Shown: piece after piece, positions 7,626-16,679 of the stretch
Numbering within the stretch: the stretch's first letter is position 1
Layout of the letters: each line of letters starts with the position of its first letter
Source of the DNA: DSXH01 sp964532065
GTDB taxonomy: Bacteria > Bacteroidota > Ignavibacteria > Ignavibacteriales > Melioribacteraceae
Direction: 5' to 3'
DNA: 52,948 nucleotides
Assembly: GCA_964532065.1 (NCBI GenBank)
Contig: CAZHHG010000013.1
Span: 1-52,948, forward strand
Position numbers and translations under genes: made by a program
The notes under the pieces: model-generated
What the model was told of the DNA's origin: nothing
The model's input: the letters and a program-made list of their open reading frames with translations, nothing else
Databases searched by the model: none

Positions 7626-8450
7626 ATGGTAGAGACTACAAATCAAGAAGCTCCCAAAATGTCGCCCGCAGAAGAAGAGGAGTTGGAGCTCAGTCATACG
7701 GATAAACTCGTCGGCGTGTTTTCCGAACCCGGGAATACATTCGCAAAGATGTCAAAGTTCGGAGCGAAGACATCCGATTGGATAATACCGATACTTGTAG
7801 TTATTGTGGTAGCAATCCTTTCAAATATTGTAATGATGAGCAATCCGGTTATTAAGCTTTCGATAATGGAAAAACAGATGGCTCAGATTGAAAAGCAATT
7901 CGATGACGCTGTTGCCAGCGGCCAGTTGACGGAAGCACAGAAGGAAGAACAAATGGAAGTTGTGCGCGAAAGGATGGACCAGGGAATGGCTGCTAATATG
8001 ATTTTTACGATCCTGGGAATAGTTATTTTTTCATTCCTCTCGTTCTTTGTAGTCTCGGGAGTATTTTATCTATTTGCAAGATTTCTGTTGAAAGGATCGG
8101 GTGCTTACAAGGATGCCATGTCTGCATACGGACTTCCAATGTATGTTGTTGTAATTCAGGTAATTGTAATGGTGATTGTAGCTTTGGTAATGAACAAATT
8201 TTTTGCGAGCTTAAGTGTAGCAGAGTTTATGGATGTGGATAAGACAACTATCGCCGGATTTTTTCTTAATAAGCTCGATATTTTCTCGATCTGGTTTTAT
8301 TCGATTGTAAGTATCGGATTTGCCAGGATGTTCAAATCGGAAGAGACCGGAAAATATTTTGCTATGATTTTCGGGATCTGGATCGGTTTTGGTTTGATAA
8401 TGTTCCTTCTTGCCAAAGCACTTCCATTCCTTCAGTGGTTCGGCTTCTAA
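7626..8450 (+). CDS. YIP1-family integral membrane protein
   Basis: A 274-residue membrane protein with a charged acidic N-terminal tail (residues 1-25) and about five transmembrane segments (roughly 53-71, 123-150, 168-190, 217-234 and 243-265). Between the first two lies a charged, probably helical loop (80-120) rich in Glu, Gln and Met. The order (an amphipathic start 'LVGVFSEPGNTFAKM', then a membrane bundle) is typical of bacterial YIP1-domain proteins. Their function is unknown. An excellent ribosome site (aaaggagggg) precedes the ATG. The gene is transcribed away from tryptophanase, sharing a 200-base divergent promoter region, and ends at a strong terminator. Confidence 0.8.
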   Translation: MVETTNQEAPKMSPAEEEELELSHTDKLVGVFSEPGNTFAKMSKFGAKTSDWIIPILVVIVVAILSNIVMMSNPVIKLSIMEKQMAQIEKQFDDAVASGQLTEAQKEEQMEVVRERMDQGMAANMIFTILGIVIFSFLSFFVVSGVFYLFARFLLKGSGAYKDAMSAYGLPMYVVVIQVIVMVIVALVMNKFFASLSVAEFMDVDKTTIAGFFLNKLDIFSIWFYSIVSIGFARMFKSEETGKYFAMIFGIWIGFGLIMFLLAKALPFLQWFGF

Positions 8451-8458
8451 TATTCTAT

Positions 8459-8491
8459 AAAAATCCCTCTCTATACCGGAGAGGGATTTTT
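8459..8491. terminator. Bidirectional intrinsic terminator
   Basis: AAAAATCCCTCTC (8459-8471) pairs with GAGAGGGATTTTT (8479-8491) around a 7-base loop. It separates the convergent YIP1 and priA genes and works in both directions because both arms end in A/T runs. Confidence 0.9.
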
Positions 8492-8499
8492 ATACCCGC

Positions 8500-10962
8500 C
8501 TATAATATGCTTTGAGGATCAATATCAATAATAACTTTTACATCCTTGAACTTTGATTTCTGATTGAAGTCGATATAGGAATTGAGGAGAGCGTTGCGCA
8601 ATAATCTGCCCGATGGATCTAACTTCTTACTGCTCTTAATCAAAATATTGAAGCGGTAAAATCCTTTTATTTTAAATATGACAGCTTCAGTAGCCGGAGA
8701 AACATTAAGGCCTTTTGAGTATTTCTTAAGGAAACCGGCGAATTCATTTATAGCGCCTCTTGCTCTATTCTCTTTTTCGTCTTTTATTTCAACGAGTCCA
8801 ATCCTGGTGAAAGGAGGGTATTCGCCTTTCTCCCGGAGGTCGATCTCCTTCCTGTAAAATCCGGAATAGTCATTCTCCACAACTTTCCGGAGCACAAAAT
8901 TCTTTTCGTTCTGAGTCTGGATCAAAACTTCTCCTTTTTTTCCGGCTCTCCCGGATCTTCCGGATACCTGTGTAAGAAGCTGAAAGGTTCTTTCGTCGGC
9001 TCTGAAATCGGGGATCCATAATGTCGTCTCGGCGGAGATAACGCCGACAAGCGTAACGTTTGAAAAATCCAGGCCTTTGGAGACCATCTGGGTTCCTACC
9101 AGAATATTAATTTCACCCTTGCGGAAGTTGTTAAGTATTTCCCCTAGTTTTCCTTTCCTGTTAATAGCATCCGAATCGACTCGTTCAATCTTCGATTCGG
9201 GGAAATAATAGTCGAGTTCGTCCTCTACTCTTTGAGTACCCGTACCAAAGAATTTAAGTGAAAGAGAACCGCACACGGGACATGCTTTTGGAACATGTTT
9301 TACTATTCCGCAATAATGGCATTGAAGTATGTTCTTGTTTAAATGATGGACCATAGGTACAGAACAATCGCTGCAGGTGATTACTTCGCCGCAGTCGTTA
9401 CAAAAAACCTGCGTAGCGAATCCCCTTCTATTTTGTAGAATTATTACACTTTCCTTCCTGTTCAATCTAGTATTTATCTCATCAAGCAGTACCCTCGAGA
9501 AGACACCTTCCATTTTCTTCTTCTTTTTTTCAAGTGTAACATCGATCAGTTTTATATCAGGAAGTTTTGCATTATCAATTCTTTCAGGTAATTCCAGCAG
9601 TGAATATTTTCCTGAAAGAGCATTATGCATGCTTTCCAGAGAAGGAGTAGCCGAGCCAAGTAGAACCGGACAGCTGCTGAATTTCCCGCGAATGATTGCT
9701 GCGTCGCGCGCATGATATTTTGGTACAATATCCTGCTGCTTATAGCTCTGATCGTGTTCTTCATCCACAACAATTAATCCGATATTAGCGAGTGGGGCAA
9801 AGAGTGCGGAACGCGGACCAATAGCAACTTTATATTTTCCTGAAATAAGGCCTCGCCATGTATCGTATCTCTCTCCGGGCGACATTCTGCTATGAAGAAC
9901 CGCCGTAACCGGACCGAAGTAATTGAAGAACCGAGATGTAATCTGAGGGGTAAGAGAAATCTCAGGTACAAGAATTATCACCGACCTCCCTTTTTCAATA
10001 GCTCTTTTGGCTAGTTCAATATAAATCTGTGTTTTGCCGCTACCTGTTACTCCATGAAGAAGAAATGTATTGAACTTCTCCTTTTCGATTTCACTTCCAA
10101 CATTATCAATTATTTTTTTCTGTTGTTCGGTCAGTACAATTTCTTTTAGTTCCTCCGTATAGGTTTCTCTGTATACACGATCAATTTCTTTATCGAAGAC
10201 AGAAACAAGATTTTTTCTAACAAGAGCATTAACGGTCGATGCGCCCGATCCGGTTTTTTTAATCAGCTCTGAAAGCGGGAGTTCTTCTTTTGCAGAGAGA
10301 AGTTCGAGAAGAATTATAACCTGCTTCGGGGATTTTTTTTCCAGTTGCGGAATCGCGTTGTAAACGTCATCATAAGGTGCAGATAACTTTACATACTTAA
10401 CTTTCTTGGTTCTTACTTTTGCGCTTTCAACTTCACTTATAATTGAAAGAGCGCCCAGACTTGTAAGATCGTTAAGGACCGAATAAATATTTTTATTCTT
10501 AATCTCTTTCTGCAAGAAAGAAACTGTTGATACCTCCCTGTTAGCAAGCACATTTAGAATTTTCGATTTGAGAGTACCTTTTTTCTTTTCCTTCAACAAT
10601 AATTCTGTGCAGAATTCCGGATCCGAAACAATTTTCTTTTTCGATTCTATATCCGTTCCGTACGGTGCAGCATTTTTTAATGATTCTCCGAGCGAGCTCA
10701 GATAATATTCACTTAACCATTCATAAAACCGGAGGGTGTTTTTATCGAAAATAGGCACAGGATCAATTACATCTTTAACCGGCTTGATCTTTTCTTTCAG
10801 CGATACCGATTCCCCTATTTCAATTATAAAGCCTGTAAGTACTCGTTTTCCAAATGGAACGACGACCCGTACACCTACTTGAACAGATTCGGAAAGTGAG
10901 TCGGGTATTGAGTAAGTAAAAGAATTTCTAAAGGGAAGTGGAAAAACGACCTGTGCAAACAT
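8500..10962 (-). CDS. priA: Primosomal protein N' (replication restart helicase PriA)
   Basis: An 820-residue superfamily 2 helicase that reloads the replisome at stalled forks. The N-terminal 3'-end-binding domain covers about residues 1-100. The helicase core has Walker A GVTGSGKT (304-311), DEEH (400-403), GSATPS (436-441) and QNRRG (510-514). Between the helicase lobes lies a two-zinc module with eight cysteines between 521 and 564 (CNDC, CSDC, CHYC, CPVC). The C-terminal lobe has the VGTQMVSKGLDF motif. Length is somewhat greater than the E. coli protein (732 residues), owing to an insertion of about 100 residues between 120 and 270 that has winged-helix-like sequence. The gene is monocistronic and convergent with the YIP1 gene. 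Confidence 0.95.
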   Translation of the reverse strand: MFAQVVFPLPFRNSFTYSIPDSLSESVQVGVRVVVPFGKRVLTGFIIEIGESVSLKEKIKPVKDVIDPVPIFDKNTLRFYEWLSEYYLSSLGESLKNAAPYGTDIESKKKIVSDPEFCTELLLKEKKKGTLKSKILNVLANREVSTVSFLQKEIKNKNIYSVLNDLTSLGALSIISEVESAKVRTKKVKYVKLSAPYDDVYNAIPQLEKKSPKQVIILLELLSAKEELPLSELIKKTGSGASTVNALVRKNLVSVFDKEIDRVYRETYTEELKEIVLTEQQKKIIDNVGSEIEKEKFNTFLLHGVTGSGKTQIYIELAKRAIEKGRSVIILVPEISLTPQITSRFFNYFGPVTAVLHSRMSPGERYDTWRGLISGKYKVAIGPRSALFAPLANIGLIVVDEEHDQSYKQQDIVPKYHARDAAIIRGKFSSCPVLLGSATPSLESMHNALSGKYSLLELPERIDNAKLPDIKLIDVTLEKKKKKMEGVFSRVLLDEINTRLNRKESVIILQNRRGFATQVFCNDCGEVITCSDCSVPMVHHLNKNILQCHYCGIVKHVPKACPVCGSLSLKFFGTGTQRVEDELDYYFPESKIERVDSDAINRKGKLGEILNNFRKGEINILVGTQMVSKGLDFSNVTLVGVISAETTLWIPDFRADERTFQLLTQVSGRSGRAGKKGEVLIQTQNEKNFVLRKVVENDYSGFYRKEIDLREKGEYPPFTRIGLVEIKDEKENRARGAINEFAGFLKKYSKGLNVSPATEAVIFKIKGFYRFNILIKSSKKLDPSGRLLRNALLNSYIDFNQKSKFKDVKVIIDIDPQSIL

Positions 10963-11124
10963 ATTGCCAATTAGTTTATTTTCGGCTCAAATATAGAAAA
11001 TTCGATGGTATGAACCATCTCTATTCTTAAACGATATAGTTCATATGATGTCTTTTTAAATCCTTGCATTAATAGGAGCAAAGGTTTAATTTATGTCATC
11101 AAATTTAAAAACGGAGAAATTATT

Positions 11125-11571
11125 ATGATTAAAAAAGCTTATTTAACAATCATTATTGCGATTTTACTCGGTTCCAACATAAATGCCGAAGGGGAAAAAT
11201 ACGGTAAAGAGATAACACTAAAGGAGAAAACACAGGTTTCGGCAATCCTTACCGCACCGGAAAAGTTTGACGGTAAAACCGTTCTGGTTGAAGGTAAAAT
11301 TCTAAATGTCTGCCAGGGAATGGGGTGCTGGATTGAAATAGCAGGCGCTACCGAAGAGGAAAAGATCATGGTTAAAGTTGAAGACGGCGTAATTGTGTTT
11401 CCCAAGGAATCTAAAGGAAAAACCGCACTTGTAGAGGGTATTGTTGCAGAAGTACTTCCTTCTAAAGAAGAGCATCATGATGACAAAGACCATAAACACG
11501 AAGGCGACGATCCCTGCAATCCAAAAACCAAGTCATATAGAATTAACGGACTTGGCGCAGTAATAAAGTAA
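11125..11571 (+). CDS. DUF4920 exported protein with His-rich tail
   Basis: A 148-residue periplasmic protein. A signal peptide (MIKKAYLTIIIAILLGSNINA) precedes the DUF4920 body: KYGKEITLKEKTQVSAIL, then GKTVLVEGKILNVCQGMGCWIEI with the two conserved cysteines of the family, then VKVEDGVIVFPKES and GKTALVEGIVAEV. The family is OB-fold-like and probably redox- or metal-linked; no reaction is known. The tail after residue 116 is unusual: EEHHDDKDHKHEGDDPC is rich in His and Asp and holds a third cysteine, suggesting metal binding. It is followed by a strong terminator and stands near the ferredoxin and thioredoxin genes, which may be only a neighbourhood effect. The ribosome site aacggag fits ATG at 11125. 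Confidence 0.8.
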   Translation: MIKKAYLTIIIAILLGSNINAEGEKYGKEITLKEKTQVSAILTAPEKFDGKTVLVEGKILNVCQGMGCWIEIAGATEEEKIMVKVEDGVIVFPKESKGKTALVEGIVAEVLPSKEEHHDDKDHKHEGDDPCNPKTKSYRINGLGAVIK

Positions 11572-11596
11572 TATTCAATTAGATAATTAAGATGAT

Positions 11597-11623
11597 AGCC
11601 CGGCCAAGCTAGCCGGGTTTTTT
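11597..11623 (+). terminator. Intrinsic terminator of the DUF4920 gene
   Basis: CCCGGC (11599-11604) pairs with GCCGGG (11612-11617), extended by A-T and G-T pairs, and is followed by a six-T run at 11618-11623. Confidence 0.9.
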
Positions 11624-11805
11624 ATTTTTAATCGGACTTCCGCACCTAAACTCTTTTTCTCACAACCGCTAATGATGAGCTTGCATTTATCATTTTTGAT
11701 AATGAAATCGCGGTTTTCGAATAGATTTAGCCCCGATTTCCGGCAAGCTTTTTGAGCAGTAATAACAAATGTTTTTATCAAATAATCTATTAGGAGTTTA
11801 TCATC

Positions 11806-12015
11806 ATGGTTATTACAGACGAATGCATCAGTTGTTCGGCTTGTGTAGATGAATGCGAAAATAACGCCATTTACAATGCAGGTGAATCTTATACTTTTAA
11901 TGGCGAGACTAAAAACGCGATTTCCGATGATCATACATTCATCGCACCTGAATTATGCAACGATTGTAAATCCTGTGTTGAAGTCTGCGCTGTTGATGCT
12001 ATTGTGGAAGCATAA
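11806..12015 (+). CDS. 2[4Fe-4S] ferredoxin
   Basis: A 69-residue bacterial ferredoxin. The first cluster is bound by Cys7, Cys10, Cys13 and Cys54's partner set: the motif CISCSACVDEC gives Cys7, 10, 13 and 17, and CNDCKSCVEVC gives Cys51, 54, 57 and 61. As usual in this fold, the last cysteine of one motif binds the other cluster. A 33-residue spacer between the motifs is longer than the clostridial one, with insertion TFNGETKNAISDD, like ferredoxins of Chlorobium and relatives. It carries electrons at low potential in the cytosol; the partner is not identifiable here. A good AGGAG ribosome site and a strong terminator frame the gene, so it is a single-gene unit. Confidence 0.93.
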   Translation: MVITDECISCSACVDECENNAIYNAGESYTFNGETKNAISDDHTFIAPELCNDCKSCVEVCAVDAIVEA

Positions 12016-12031
12016 GTAGTTGTTATAAATT

Positions 12032-12060
12032 AAAAACGGCGGCTTACGGCCGCCGTTTTT
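12032..12060. terminator. Bidirectional intrinsic terminator
   Basis: AAAAACGGCGGC (12032-12043) pairs exactly with GCCGCCGTTTTT (12049-12060) around TTACG. It ends the ferredoxin gene and the convergent thioredoxin gene. Confidence 0.92.
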
Positions 12061-12070
12061 ATTTTAAAGG

Positions 12071-12406
12071 CTAGTTTACATTTTCAAGATGGGGTGTAAT
12101 TTTAGATACTAAATGCTGCTTTGGAACCGCACCAATTACAGAATCAACCAGTTTTCCGTTCTTGAATATTCCAAGTGTCGGAATACTCATAATACCATAC
12201 TGAGACGCGACTCCGTAATTTTCATCTGTATTCACTTTAACCACCTTCAACTTACCGGTCAATTCATTTGCGATTTCTTCTACAACCGGAGCTATCATTC
12301 TGCAAGGACCGCACCAGGGAGCCCAGAAATCGACAAGAACTGGAAGATCGGATTTTAATACTTCGGTGGGGAAATTAAAATCAGTCCCCTCTATTATGTT
12401 TTTCAT
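12071..12406 (-). CDS. trxA: Thioredoxin
   Basis: A 111-residue classical thioredoxin, the cytosolic dithiol reductant of the cell. The active site WCGPC is at 31-35 (Cys32 and Cys35). The buried acid lies in PVLVDFW (Asp26), and the cis-proline loop is in GIMSIPTLGIF. There is no signal peptide, so it is cytosolic. Two adjacent ATG codons compete. AGGAG ends 2 bases before the first (12409) and 5 bases before the second (12406), so the second is preferred. The leader of about 100 bases upstream is not coding and separates it from the possible small membrane gene. Confidence 0.95.
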   Translation of the reverse strand: MKNIIEGTDFNFPTEVLKSDLPVLVDFWAPWCGPCRMIAPVVEEIANELTGKLKVVKVNTDENYGVASQYGIMSIPTLGIFKNGKLVDSVIGAVPKQHLVSKITPHLENVN

Positions 12407-12512
12407 CATATCTCCTAAAATTGATTTCGGGTATGATGCAGTTATTGAGGATTGGATTCACCAATCATTAAGGGAATCGATACCTGGTCAGATTCCGGCA
12501 ATTCTGAAATGT

Positions 12513-12668
12513 TTAAGCGGAAATCCCCTTTCCGCGCGATTCTATCAGCAGCTTGATCAAATAATAGAAGACCATAATAACTCCGCTGAGGATCGTTGCA
12601 TAAAACATACTGTTGCCTACCAAATAAAGAATCGCAATAAACATGCTCATTACGGGATCGGAGGGCAT
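12513..12668 (-). CDS. Possible small membrane protein (51 residues)
   Basis: The 459-base interval between thioredoxin and the M16 gene (12410-12868) contains one plausible reading. It runs from ATG at 12668 to TAA at 12513 and encodes two hydrophobic segments, MFIAILYLVGNSMFYATIL and GVIMVFYYLIKLLI, ending in ESRGKGISA, a positive cytosolic tail. Hydrophobic residues fall where a two-helix membrane protein needs them, which random sequence seldom does. The frame stays open upstream to 12716 and adds TKLLIVFFLIIHAL, which also looks like membrane sequence, but it offers only TTG or ATT as starts. No good ribosome site precedes the ATG. An opposite-strand reading over the same bases lacks any protein character. 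The rest of the interval holds the thioredoxin leader (12410-12512) and the M16 terminator (12793-12830). Confidence 0.4.
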   Translation of the reverse strand: MPSDPVMSMFIAILYLVGNSMFYATILSGVIMVFYYLIKLLIESRGKGISA

Positions 12669-12792
12669 TAGAGCATGAATTATCAAAAAAAAAACAATTA
12701 AGAGTTTTGTAATGAATTACCGAGTTTCCTTATTTTCAAATAATTAATTCAAAATCAGAAAAGCAGGATCGCGGAAGAGAGATAAATCCAAT

Positions 12793-12830
12793 TAAAAAAA
12801 AGGCAAGCTCTCATTGAGAAAGCCTGCCTT
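12793..12830 (-). terminator. Intrinsic terminator of the M16 gene
   Basis: On the minus strand AAGGCA-GGC-TTTCTC is paired across an ATT-rich loop with GAGAGC-TTGCCTT, and a run of T follows. It starts 39 bases after the M16 stop. Confidence 0.8.
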
Positions 12831-12868
12831 CAAAACTAAAGCAGCTAACAAACTTATTAATACTAGTC

Positions 12869-15682
12869 TTACTTAACAGGTACTCCTTTTTTATCAACCA
12901 GCACCGGATCTCCAAGACCAAGTTCTTTTAATTTATCAAACTGAGTAGCTTTATCGCCGACTATTACATAGACCATTTTATCCGGCAGCAAATATTTTTG
13001 AGAAAGGGCTTTGTGTTCCTCCGCAGTTAATTTCTGTACAAAGGCCTCTCTCTGTTTAATATAATTGAATGGCAAATCATAAAGGACGACGGGGGAGAGC
13101 ATACCGGATAAAGCCTGAAGCGTTTCGAAACGGAGCGCATTACCTTTTAGAAGCGTACTCTTAACATTAGCAAGATCTTCTTCGCTTATTCCGTTCCGGT
13201 ATTTCGCAATTTCATCTCTAATAATTGTAGCTGTTTCGAAAGTTGAATTAGATTGAACCGGCGCAGATGCGGTAAATGTTCCCGGATAATTCGAACCGCT
13301 GAATCCTGAACGGGCTCCATATGTAAATCCTTTCTCTTCGCGAAGAATCATATTTAATATGCTGTTGAAATCGCCTCCCAACCTGAAATTCATAACAACC
13401 GTTTTGTAATAATCCGGATCGTTATATGGAAGAGAGAGATGTCCGACACGGAATTCCGATTGTACAGCTTTCGGAATATCTACAAAATAAACTCCCGGTT
13501 TTATTTCAGACGAAATTTTAATCTCCGGAAATTCAACATCCTTCAACTGCCAATCCCCGAATCCACTGAATACCTGAAGCGCTTTTTCCTTTGTAATATC
13601 CCCCACAACCATAATTCTGGCATTGGAGGCTGAAAAATATTTACTGTAATAATTTTTCAAATCATCCATTGTAATAGTTTCAACCGAACCGGCTGTACCC
13701 ATTGGAGAATTCGAAAGAATATTATCTGAGCCATAAATCAGTTTGGAAAAAACATCGCTTGCAATATTAGACGGAGAAGATTCCATTCTTTTTAGGGTTT
13801 CAATAATCTGTCGCTTAACGATGGGGAATTCCTTTTCGTCCCATCGCGGTTCAAAAAGAATTTCTTTTGCAAGTTCAATTGTTTCGTTTAATTTGCCTGC
13901 AAGACATGAGCCGCTGAGAGTAATAGTTTCGGAACCTGCCGTCACCGAAATGTTTGAGCCGAGGTCCTGCATTGCTTCTCTTAATTCGACCGGTGTTTTA
14001 CTCCTGGTCCCTTCATTGAGCATTCGTGCAGTTAAAAAAGCAGTTCCAATTTTATCCATCGGATCCAGAAGCATTCCGCCTTTCAGTATAATAGAAAACT
14101 GAACTAAGGGCAGCTCACTTTGTTTAACTCCGTAGATTTGAATACCATTTTTTGTTTTTCCATTCCAGATAGCCGGCGGATTTACAACCGGGTCCGGTCC
14201 TAATGCGGGTTCTTTTGTTCTATCAAACTTTGTTGGTATCGGTTCAATTTTTACAGCTTCAGCCGTTTCTTTTTTTACACCCTGCATATCGATTGATTCT
14301 TCTTTGATCGGGAATAATGCTGCTGCCGGTGATGCCAGTTCAGCTTTCCCTTTAGGCACAACATTAAGTACAACAAAATTTTTGTCCTTTACATATTTAT
14401 TGTACACTCTGAGTATATCGTCCTTGGTTACATTCAATGAATTATTCAGATCAGTATTCATATAATCCGTTGAGCCGGCAAAAATGTTATAATCTGCTAA
14501 ACGCATTGCCTTTCCAAGCACGCTGGAAATTTGATTATAGAGTTGAACTTCAACACTGTTTTTTAATCTTTCCAGATCCTGTTCGGTAAATCCTTCTTGT
14601 TCAAAGCGGGTTAGGGCTTCTTTTATTGCACTTTCTACATCACCCAGGTTTTTACCCGGAAATGCACGGACGCTAATATTAAAAGCCCCGGCAATTTCAG
14701 AACTTTGCTGATACGCGCCTACGTTTGGTGCAAGTTTTTTCTCTTCGACAATCACTTTATATAGAGGTGATTTTTTACTTCCCGCTAGTAACTGAGATAG
14801 ATAGGAAAGCGCATATGAATCCTTGTGAAACCGTTCAACCGTAGGAAATGCCATTGAAAGATCCGGCGCGTTGGCAAGTTTATCTTCAATGTAAACGCGC
14901 TTTGTTTCCGCTAATGTCACGGGCATCTTAGGTAAAGGTTTTGATTCGTTGTAAGCCGCTATTTCGCCGAAATATTTTTCTACTAATTTTTTTGTCTCTT
15001 TAACATCAATGTCACCCGAAACCACCAGAGTAGCATTCTTGGGTCCGTAATAAGACTTATAAAAATTAATCACGTCTTCCAATGAAGCCGCGGCAAGATC
15101 TTCGAGTTCTCCTATTACTGTCCAGCTATATGGGTGCCCTTCCGGATAAAGAAGTTTGGACATTGCATAATACGATTGAGAATAGGGCTGGTTATCGCTC
15201 TGTCTTTTTTCGTTTTGAACAACATTCTGCTGATTTTCAAACGCTTCCTGTGTCACCTTGCTTAACAGAAAACCCATTCGATCGGATTCCATCCAGAGTG
15301 CCAGTTCGAGAGCATTCTTGGGAACTGTCTCAAAATAATTTGTGCGATCTGTATTTGTTGAACCGTTCAACGATCCGCCGGCTTTGGAGATTTTCTTAAA
15401 AAACTGATCCTGCCCAATATGCTGCGATTCCTGAAACATAATATGCTCGAATAGATGCGCAAATCCCGTGCGTCCTTTCGACTCTCTCGCAGATCCGACG
15501 TGATAAGCAACATAAACCGCGACTATCGGATCAGAACGGTCAACATGTAGAATTACATCGAGTCCGTTAGAAAGCTGATACTGTTCATATGGAATTTTAA
15601 ATTCCTTTTTTTTCCCGCCTCCGGCAATAAGCAGCGTAGTGGAAATCACAATCAAAACAACAAATAACAACTTACTTTTCAT
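12869..15682 (-). CDS. M16 zinc metallopeptidase, two-domain, exported
   Basis: A 937-residue pitrilysin-type protease made of two M16 repeats. The signal peptide is MKSKLLFVVLIVISTTLLIA. The first half carries the inverted zinc motif HLFEH (76-80, with His76, Glu79 and His80) and a likely third ligand Glu158 in VVQNEKRQ. The second half (from about 500) has the same fold pattern but no HxxEH, which is normal: it supplies the substrate-binding Arg/Tyr. Such enzymes digest peptides within a closed chamber in the periplasm. A ggagggaaaa ribosome site fixes ATG at 15682. It is followed by its own terminator, so it is a single-gene unit. It complements the tricorn-like and M24 peptidases in this window. 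Confidence 0.92.
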   Translation of the reverse strand: MKSKLLFVVLIVISTTLLIAGGGKKKEFKIPYEQYQLSNGLDVILHVDRSDPIVAVYVAYHVGSARESKGRTGFAHLFEHIMFQESQHIGQDQFFKKISKAGGSLNGSTNTDRTNYFETVPKNALELALWMESDRMGFLLSKVTQEAFENQQNVVQNEKRQSDNQPYSQSYYAMSKLLYPEGHPYSWTVIGELEDLAAASLEDVINFYKSYYGPKNATLVVSGDIDVKETKKLVEKYFGEIAAYNESKPLPKMPVTLAETKRVYIEDKLANAPDLSMAFPTVERFHKDSYALSYLSQLLAGSKKSPLYKVIVEEKKLAPNVGAYQQSSEIAGAFNISVRAFPGKNLGDVESAIKEALTRFEQEGFTEQDLERLKNSVEVQLYNQISSVLGKAMRLADYNIFAGSTDYMNTDLNNSLNVTKDDILRVYNKYVKDKNFVVLNVVPKGKAELASPAAALFPIKEESIDMQGVKKETAEAVKIEPIPTKFDRTKEPALGPDPVVNPPAIWNGKTKNGIQIYGVKQSELPLVQFSIILKGGMLLDPMDKIGTAFLTARMLNEGTRSKTPVELREAMQDLGSNISVTAGSETITLSGSCLAGKLNETIELAKEILFEPRWDEKEFPIVKRQIIETLKRMESSPSNIASDVFSKLIYGSDNILSNSPMGTAGSVETITMDDLKNYYSKYFSASNARIMVVGDITKEKALQVFSGFGDWQLKDVEFPEIKISSEIKPGVYFVDIPKAVQSEFRVGHLSLPYNDPDYYKTVVMNFRLGGDFNSILNMILREEKGFTYGARSGFSGSNYPGTFTASAPVQSNSTFETATIIRDEIAKYRNGISEEDLANVKSTLLKGNALRFETLQALSGMLSPVVLYDLPFNYIKQREAFVQKLTAEEHKALSQKYLLPDKMVYVIVGDKATQFDKLKELGLGDPVLVDKKGVPVK

Positions 15683-15781
15683 TTTCCCTCCCTTGTGTAA
15701 ATGATGGCTTTAATGTTAATTCGATTGAAGTTAAGTATCATAAAAAATTTCCGGTGAATTCAATTTCAGATTATCCAGTAA

Positions 15782-16549
15782 TTATGCCCCGTTCAAAATC
15801 CTGATTACCTCAGCATGAATAGAAGGATTTGCAGCAACAATACTATCTCCTCTGGCTGGATCATTTCCGTAATAATCAGTAATTACACCTCCCGCACCTC
15901 TGACAACAGGAATAAGCGCCGCAAGATCCCAGCGGCTCATAATAGGGTCGATCATAATATCGGCATACCCGCTTGCCAGAAGGGAGTATCCGTAACAATC
16001 GCCCCACATCCTGTAGAGTTTTACAAGTCCTGTTAATCTTTCAAATCCATCCTTCGATCTGTATTTTCCAAAATTCAGATGATCCGACGACAGAAGAAGA
16101 GCTGACGAGATTTTGGTGCATTCCCTTATTTTTATTTTTTCTCCGTTCAATTCGGCCGTTGAATTATCTCCGATAAGATACTGGCTCAGCAGAGGATGAT
16201 TAATAACACCGATTACGGGTTCATCATTATGAAGCAGTGCTATAAGTGTTCCGAAGAGGGGAACTCCGGAAATAAAACTTTTTGTTCCGTCAATAGGGTC
16301 GAGTATCCACTTGTACTCTGCAGAGGAATTATGCTCGCCGAATTCCTCTCCCAGAATTCCATGATCGGGGAATTCTTTTAAGATTAGATCCCGCATAAGC
16401 TCTTCCGATTTTTTATCGGCTATTGTTACAGGCGATTCGTCCGGTTTTGTCTCAACATTAATATTCGTTCTGAAATATTTCCTGATAACCTTGCCGCTCT
16501 CGTCGGCAAGATACTTACAGAAATTTTTCACTCCGGTAATCTGTTCCAT
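15782..16549 (-). CDS. hisN: Inositol-monophosphatase-family phosphatase, HisN type
   Basis: A 255-residue magnesium-dependent phosphatase of the FIG/inositol monophosphatase superfamily. Metal ligands are visible as Asp45 (ADKKSEE), Glu68 (GEEFGEH), Asp84 and Asp87 (WILDPIDGTKSF) and the aspartate in SRWDLAALIPVV. The wording GTKSFISGVPLFGTLIAL and the WGDCYGYSLLASGYADIMID segment are characteristic of the histidinol-phosphate phosphatase subgroup (HisN) rather than of inositol or CysQ phosphatases. Histidinol phosphatase would complete the next-to-last step of histidine synthesis. No other his gene is near, so activity on other sugar phosphates cannot be excluded. The gene is divergent from the Sua5-type gene. 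Confidence 0.8.
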   Translation of the reverse strand: MEQITGVKNFCKYLADESGKVIRKYFRTNINVETKPDESPVTIADKKSEELMRDLILKEFPDHGILGEEFGEHNSSAEYKWILDPIDGTKSFISGVPLFGTLIALLHNDEPVIGVINHPLLSQYLIGDNSTAELNGEKIKIRECTKISSALLLSSDHLNFGKYRSKDGFERLTGLVKLYRMWGDCYGYSLLASGYADIMIDPIMSRWDLAALIPVVRGAGGVITDYYGNDPARGDSIVAANPSIHAEVIRILNGA

Positions 16550-16679
16550 TTCTTCACACGAAAATATATTTATAAAAACGAACAGTTTTTATTACAAAAG
16601 TAATTCGATAATTTTACCAGTGAAAATACCTGAAATAGATTTCTTTAACAAAGATTGAATTAAGATAAAAACCGGATAA

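Noticed and set aside
11587..11934. 115-residue minus-strand reading.
   Set aside because: It runs through the DUF4920 terminator and is antisense to the first 43 residues of the ferredoxin gene. No ribosome site.
12366..12671. 101-residue plus-strand reading.
   Set aside because: It overlaps the thioredoxin start and is antisense to the membrane-like reading at 12513-12668. No protein character and no ribosome site.
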